Shown: positions 5,577 through 8,926 of the stretch, piece by piece
Layout: every line of letters starts with the position of its first letter
Numbering within the stretch: the first letter of the stretch is position 1
Origin: Phyllobacteriaceae bacterium
GTDB lineage: Bacteria > Pseudomonadota > Alphaproteobacteria > Rhizobiales > Rhizobiaceae
Length of the DNA: 8,926 nt
Direction: 5' to 3'
Assembly: GCA_024645155.1 (NCBI GenBank)
Contig: JAHEGF010000132.1
Location: 1-8,926, forward strand
Notes under the pieces: generated by a model
Databases searched by the model: none
The model's input: the letters and a program-made list of their open reading frames with translations, nothing else
What the model was told of the DNA's origin: nothing
Program-made: the position numbers and the translations under genes

Positions 5577-7412
5577 ATGTCGAATACACATTTGGTTCCA
5601 ATTCTCAGATATCAGATGCTCACGGTGGCCGGCGCGCTGGCGCTGGCGCTTGCGTCCCAGTCATTTGCCCAGGAGGCAAGTTTTACTGCACCCGACACAC
5701 CGCAGGTTGCGCCGGGCGAACTGATCGTCAAATTCAAGCCCAGCATATCTTCGCAAAGAAGCACACTTGCGTTGACCAGAATGGGCGCGAAATCGATCCG
5801 TTCACTTGACATCATCAATGCCAAGGTTGTGGCAATCGCCGATGAGGATCCGGTTGCTGCGGCGGCCCGCCTGTCGGCGATGGAAGAGGTCGAATACGCT
5901 GAACCCAACTACATTGTCCATGCGCTGGACACCACACCCAACGATCCGATGTTTGCCCAGCAATGGGCACTACCAAAAATAAAGGCGCCATTGGCCTGGG
6001 ACACGCTGAAGGAAAGCCCGAACGTGATTGTCGCCGTCATCGATACGGGGGTCGACTACAACCACCCGGACCTGAAGGCGAACATGTGGACCAATGCCGG
6101 TGAAATTCCCGCGAACGGGGTGGATGACGATGGCAATGGTGTCATTGATGATATTCACGGCGCCAATTTCATTCCGTCAATGCCATCGGGCGATCCGATG
6201 GATGATAACCGTCATGGTTCCCATGTTGCCGGTATTATTGCAGCGGTCACGGACAACAATATCGGTATTGCAGGCACGTCATGGAAAACCCAGATCATGG
6301 GCGCCAAGTTTCTCAGCGCGTCGGGATCGGGCACAATTGCAGACGCCATCGAAGCGATCGAATACGCTACCAAGAACGGCGCGCACATCATGAACAACAG
6401 CTGGGGCGGTGGCGGTTTCTCGCAAGCTGCAGAAGATGCCATCAAGGCTGCAAACGCTGCCGGCGTATTGTTCACCGCTGCGGCCGGGAACAGCAACAAC
6501 AACAATGACGCAAACCCGCATTACCCTTCAAACTATGATGTGCCGAATGTCATGTCGGTGCTTGCCACCGGCCAGTCAGATGACCGCGCCAGTTTTTCCA
6601 ACTGGGGAAAGACCACCGTCGATATCGGTGCGCCCGGTGTCGCCATTCTCAGTACTGTTCCGGGTGGACAGTACCAGAGTCTGAACGGCACTTCGATGGC
6701 GACACCATACGTGTCGGGCGCTGCCGCCCTGGTAAAGGCTGCGAACATGAACTGGGGTCCCGACAAGATCAAACAGCATCTGATGGAAACGGCTGACAAG
6801 ATTCCGGCACTTGATCCGCTGATCGTTTCCGGTGCGCGGCTCAATCTTGCCGAGGCTCTCGGCGGTGGCGGAGGAATGCCACCTCCCGGCGGCGGCTGCA
6901 CCACCGGAGGACATGCGCAGATCGCCTACAACGAGTTCTTCTGGTCCGCAGGCAGCCAGGTATCGGCCAATTCCAATATTCTAGACGTTGCCTTTACCCT
7001 GCCGGAATCCATGGTGATCGACGTGTCGGTCAACGGTTCGGCAAAACGGGTGGCCGGCGGCGGTGCAACGACGGTCCGCACCGGTGTCTACAACAATGTT
7101 TCGCCGAATGTCATGTGGACCGGGTCCTATCGCCAGGTTACCTTTGACAACAGCGACCAGAACCTGCCGCTGACCTCGAACTTTTCAATCCGGCTGCCTG
7201 CGGGCAACCACACGATGTACTGGAAATTGTGGATCAGCAATGCCACGCTGAAACTTGATTCCGGCACGATAACCGTGCGTGCATTTCCGTGTTCGATGGG
7301 CGGCAAGATCCAGTCTCTGTCCGATACCGCCAATGGCGCGATTACCGAGGTCAAGACACAGGACATTGCCACCAGTGGCGAGGAAAACGGCAATGCCGGT
7401 CAGGGAAACTGA
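5577..7412 (+). CDS. Secreted subtilisin-family (S8) serine protease with prodomain and C-terminal domain
   Basis: The 611-residue product is an exported endopeptidase precursor. A signal peptide covers about residues 1-31 (hydrophobic core VAGALALALA, likely cut after SFA). A prodomain at about 44-117 (APGELIVKF ... VEYAEPNYIVHA) is of the kind that folds and then inhibits S8 proteases. The catalytic domain at about 125-428 has the complete triad: D156 in VIDTG, H213 in NRHGSHVAGI and S373 in NGTSMATP. The oxyanion Asn is N305 in AAAGN. The insert GVDDDGNGVIDD (181-192) looks like a calcium-binding loop common in this family. A Gly/Pro linker (429-445) leads to a beta-rich domain of about 125 residues (446-570) that I cannot assign. 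The only cysteines, C441 and C572, bracket that domain and may form a disulfide. A second prodomain-like gene follows 189 nt downstream. No anchor motif is seen; the final location (periplasm or outside) is open. Confidence 0.95.
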   Translation: MSNTHLVPILRYQMLTVAGALALALASQSFAQEASFTAPDTPQVAPGELIVKFKPSISSQRSTLALTRMGAKSIRSLDIINAKVVAIADEDPVAAAARLSAMEEVEYAEPNYIVHALDTTPNDPMFAQQWALPKIKAPLAWDTLKESPNVIVAVIDTGVDYNHPDLKANMWTNAGEIPANGVDDDGNGVIDDIHGANFIPSMPSGDPMDDNRHGSHVAGIIAAVTDNNIGIAGTSWKTQIMGAKFLSASGSGTIADAIEAIEYATKNGAHIMNNSWGGGGFSQAAEDAIKAANAAGVLFTAAAGNSNNNNDANPHYPSNYDVPNVMSVLATGQSDDRASFSNWGKTTVDIGAPGVAILSTVPGGQYQSLNGTSMATPYVSGAAALVKAANMNWGPDKIKQHLMETADKIPALDPLIVSGARLNLAEALGGGGGMPPPGGGCTTGGHAQIAYNEFFWSAGSQVSANSNILDVAFTLPESMVIDVSVNGSAKRVAGGGATTVRTGVYNNVSPNVMWTGSYRQVTFDNSDQNLPLTSNFSIRLPAGNHTMYWKLWISNATLKLDSGTITVRAFPCSMGGKIQSLSDTANGAITEVKTQDIATSGEENGNAGQGN

Positions 7413-7416
7413 CCTT

Positions 7417-7444
7417 CCGGTGAAACCGGCGGTACTGCCGCTTT
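7417..7444 (+). terminator. Weak hairpins just after the protease stop
   Basis: Two small adjacent hairpins follow the stop: CCGGT-GAA-ACCGG (7417-7429) and GCGGT-ACT-GCCGC (7429-7441), the second followed by only TTT. They share base 7429, so they compete. This could be an inefficient terminator allowing some readthrough into the next gene. Confidence 0.3.
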
Positions 7445-7491
7445 GATTAACCAGACCGGTGGCTCGATTAGCCGGTCCAACGCAAGGTGGG

Positions 7492-7523
7492 CATCGGGGC
7501 AGTCCTGAGCGGCTGCCCCGATG
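7492..7523 (+). other. Strong intercistronic hairpin between protease and prodomain-protein genes
   Basis: CATCGGGGCAG (7492-7502) pairs perfectly with CTGCCCCGATG (7513-7523) around a 10-nt loop. G-T and G-C pairs can extend the stem to about 15 bp. No T-run follows on either strand. Such structures between genes of one transcript can act as processing sites, 3'-end stabilisers or partial terminators. The inverted repeat is certain; the role is inferred. Confidence 0.6.
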
Positions 7524-7601
7524 TCTGTGCCTTCGCAATTTGGTCGCAATGAACCCATATGATGTACACCAATGTGAATGCCTGACGTGGGAAACGGAGT
7601 C

Positions 7602-8030
7602 ATGAACCAATTTGCAAAATTGCCGGCAACAGGAATTGCCGTTTTGATCATGATGATGGCTGGTGCAGGTGCCCCGAACCTGCTGAGCGCCAGTGCCGGA
7701 GGAGGCGGGCTGATGGCCGCGGAAAATGATCCTGATGCGGCAGTGCCCGGCGAATTGCTGGTCAAGTTCGACAATGCGGTTTCGGCCGAACAGGCCAATA
7801 CAGCAATCACGAATGTTGGTGGCGAAGTGGTCAATGTAATGCTTGACGGCAGCCTATATCTGGTACGGTTCGCCTATGCGGAAACTGTTCCCGATATCAA
7901 GCGCGCGCTCGAGAAAACCCCCGGCATTGCCTATGTCGAACTGAACTACAAGGTCGGTATCGAACCGCCGGTCGAAAACGGCTCCGGTAGCACCGGCGGC
8001 GGCAAGGATGGCCCGATCACCATAGAATAG
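7602..8030 (+). CDS. Exported stand-alone S8-protease prodomain-like protein (putative inhibitor/chaperone)
   Basis: The 142-residue product has an N-terminal hydrophobic segment (about 8-24) resembling a signal peptide, with possible cleavage after AGA (24) or SASA (32). It then has one domain at about 48-118 that parallels the prodomain of the upstream protease: VPGELLVKFDNAVS beside APGELIVKFKPSIS at the start, and IAYVELNYKV beside VEYAEPNYIV at the end, with similar spacing. A Gly/Ser-rich tail (126-136) ends the protein; no catalytic domain follows. Free prodomains of this fold (inhibitor family I9 and relatives) are known to inhibit subtilisins in trans or help them fold, so the neighbouring protease is the natural candidate partner. 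The two domains differ at many positions, so this is not a recent copy. ATG 7602 is chosen because GGAG (7596-7599) precedes it, though only 2 nt away; an in-frame ATG at 7578 lacks a ribosome-binding site. TATGAT at 7558-7563 could be a -10 element, but no -35 fits. Confidence 0.85.
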   Translation: MNQFAKLPATGIAVLIMMMAGAGAPNLLSASAGGGGLMAAENDPDAAVPGELLVKFDNAVSAEQANTAITNVGGEVVNVMLDGSLYLVRFAYAETVPDIKRALEKTPGIAYVELNYKVGIEPPVENGSGSTGGGKDGPITIE

Positions 8031-8038
8031 AGCCGGAT

Positions 8039-8926
8039 TCAAACCTCAAGCACCTGAAGCCGTTCGGCAACAAGTACAGCGAGGCGTTCGGCGACATCCG
8101 CCTTGCTCATGTCTGGCCATTTTTCAATGCCGCTGCGCGAGACGATGCGTACCCGGTTGCGGTCACCGCCAAAAACGCCGCCTTGCGGCGAAACATCGTT
8201 TGCGACAATCAGGTCTGCGCCTTTCTTTTCAAGCTTGCGGGCGGCATTGCGCTCCAGATCCTGCGTTTCAGCGGCAAAACCGATCACCAGGTGCGGCCGC
8301 TGGTCGTGATGGCCAACGGTTGCGAGTATATCCGGGTTTTCGGCCATCTTAAGCACCGGAGCTTTTGCGCCGGGCTTTTTCTTGATTTTTTCTTCGGATG
8401 CGGCCGCAACCCGCCAGTCGGCAACGGCAGCGACCATTACCGCGGCGTCGGCCGGTAACAATTGTAGCACGGCGTCACGCATCTCGCGGGCACTTTCGAC
8501 CTTGATCACCGCTACGCCTGGAGGATCGGGTAAATTAACCGGACCGGAAACAAGCCGCACATCAGCGCCCAGCGCGCATAACGAGGCGGCGATGGCATGG
8601 CCCTGCTTGCCCGAAGACCGGTTGGCGATATACCGCACCGGATCAATCGGCTCGTGAGTTGGCCCCGATGTGACGATGATGGTCTTGCCGGCGAGCGGTT
8701 TTTCCCGGTTATCTACGAGACGTTCGATTTGAGATGCAATTTCAAGCGGTTCTGCCATCCGGCCGGCGCCTGCTTCGCCTGCCTCCGCCATTTCCCCCCG
8801 GTTCGGGCCGATGAAGTGAACGCCATCGGACGCGAGCACTTTACGGTTTCGCCTCGTCGCCGGATGCTGCCACATCCTCGGGTTCATCGCCGGAGCAACC
8901 AGTACCGGCTTGTCGGATGCCATCAG
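8039..8926 (-). CDS. coaBC: Bifunctional phosphopantothenoylcysteine decarboxylase/phosphopantothenate-cysteine ligase CoaBC (5' end outside window)
   Basis: CoaBC makes 4'-phosphopantetheine for coenzyme A: CoaB joins cysteine to CTP-activated phosphopantothenate, and the flavoprotein CoaC decarboxylates the product. The visible 295 codons cover the end of CoaC and all of CoaB. The CoaC substrate motif PAMNPRMW is near the start of the fragment; the ATG at 8923 is internal to the protein. CoaB shows TSGPTHEPIDPVRYIANRSSG with the conserved Asn of the YIxNxSSG motif, VAAVADWR, the KIKK motif with its catalytic Lys, NPDIL, VIGFAAET and an ANDVS segment. The CoaC clamp reads GEMAEAGEAGAGRM and lacks the Cys found there in E. 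coli (ACGD motif, Cys158). The only cysteine in the fragment is in SLCALG. The gene converges on the prodomain protein with 8 nt between stops. Confidence 0.96.
   Translation of the reverse strand: MMASDKPVLVAPAMNPRMWQHPATRRNRKVLASDGVHFIGPNRGEMAEAGEAGAGRMAEPLEIASQIERLVDNREKPLAGKTIIVTSGPTHEPIDPVRYIANRSSGKQGHAIAASLCALGADVRLVSGPVNLPDPPGVAVIKVESAREMRDAVLQLLPADAAVMVAAVADWRVAAASEEKIKKKPGAKAPVLKMAENPDILATVGHHDQRPHLVIGFAAETQDLERNAARKLEKKGADLIVANDVSPQGGVFGGDRNRVRIVSRSGIEKWPDMSKADVAERLAVLVAERLQVLEV

Noticed and set aside
7185..7834. Minus-strand open frames over the protease end, gap and prodomain gene
   Set aside because: They oppose two better-supported genes and the strong hairpin region, and the translations show no domain character.
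7602..8030. Prodomain protein as a broken protease (frameshift or deletion remnant)
   Set aside because: It has its own start signals, export signal, complete domain and clean stop. No S8 catalytic motif remains in any frame before coaBC. An ancient truncation cannot be excluded, but it looks maintained.

Overview
The window looks like chromosomal DNA of an alphaproteobacterium, most likely of the Hyphomicrobiales (Rhizobiales). The grounds are moderately high GC, a SlyX protein and a YbgC-like thioesterase downstream of a multi-PAS kinase, an MsrA with a Rhizobiales-like N-terminus, and a CoaBC with the 'GEMAEAGEAGAGRM' form of its clamp motif. This placement is inference from protein style; there is no rRNA or marker gene.

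Layout, left to right. The 3' end of an unidentified plus-strand gene (to 82) converges on a tRNA-Ser(GGA) on the minus strand (108-197). A two-gene plus-strand unit follows: a small two-helix membrane protein and the repair enzyme MsrA. Next is a stand-alone BMP-family periplasmic nucleoside-binding protein, closed by a clear intrinsic terminator (2578-2606). From 2655 to 5211 the minus strand carries a tightly packed operon: a soluble three-PAS histidine kinase, a hot-dog-fold thioesterase and SlyX, joined by 4-bp stop/start overlaps. A 365-bp intergenic region separates the kinase from the divergent plus-strand protease gene. It contains a terminator-like hairpin with no gene to terminate, and a GC-rich hairpin just before the protease ribosome-binding site.

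The most interesting part is 5577-8030. A secreted subtilisin-family (S8) protease has a signal peptide, an N-terminal prodomain, a complete catalytic triad, a Gly/Pro linker and an unassigned C-terminal beta-rich domain bracketed by the only two cysteines. It is followed in the same orientation by a small exported protein that consists essentially of a second, free-standing copy of the prodomain fold. A free prodomain beside a protease could be a trans-acting inhibitor or folding chaperone, so the two may form a protease/propeptide pair, perhaps with expression set by the strong hairpin between them. The kinase divergent from the protease has no response regulator here, and any regulatory link is speculative.

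The window ends in coaBC (minus strand, 5' end outside), which converges on the prodomain gene with only 8 nt between stop codons. No mobile elements, CRISPR arrays or rRNA genes were seen.
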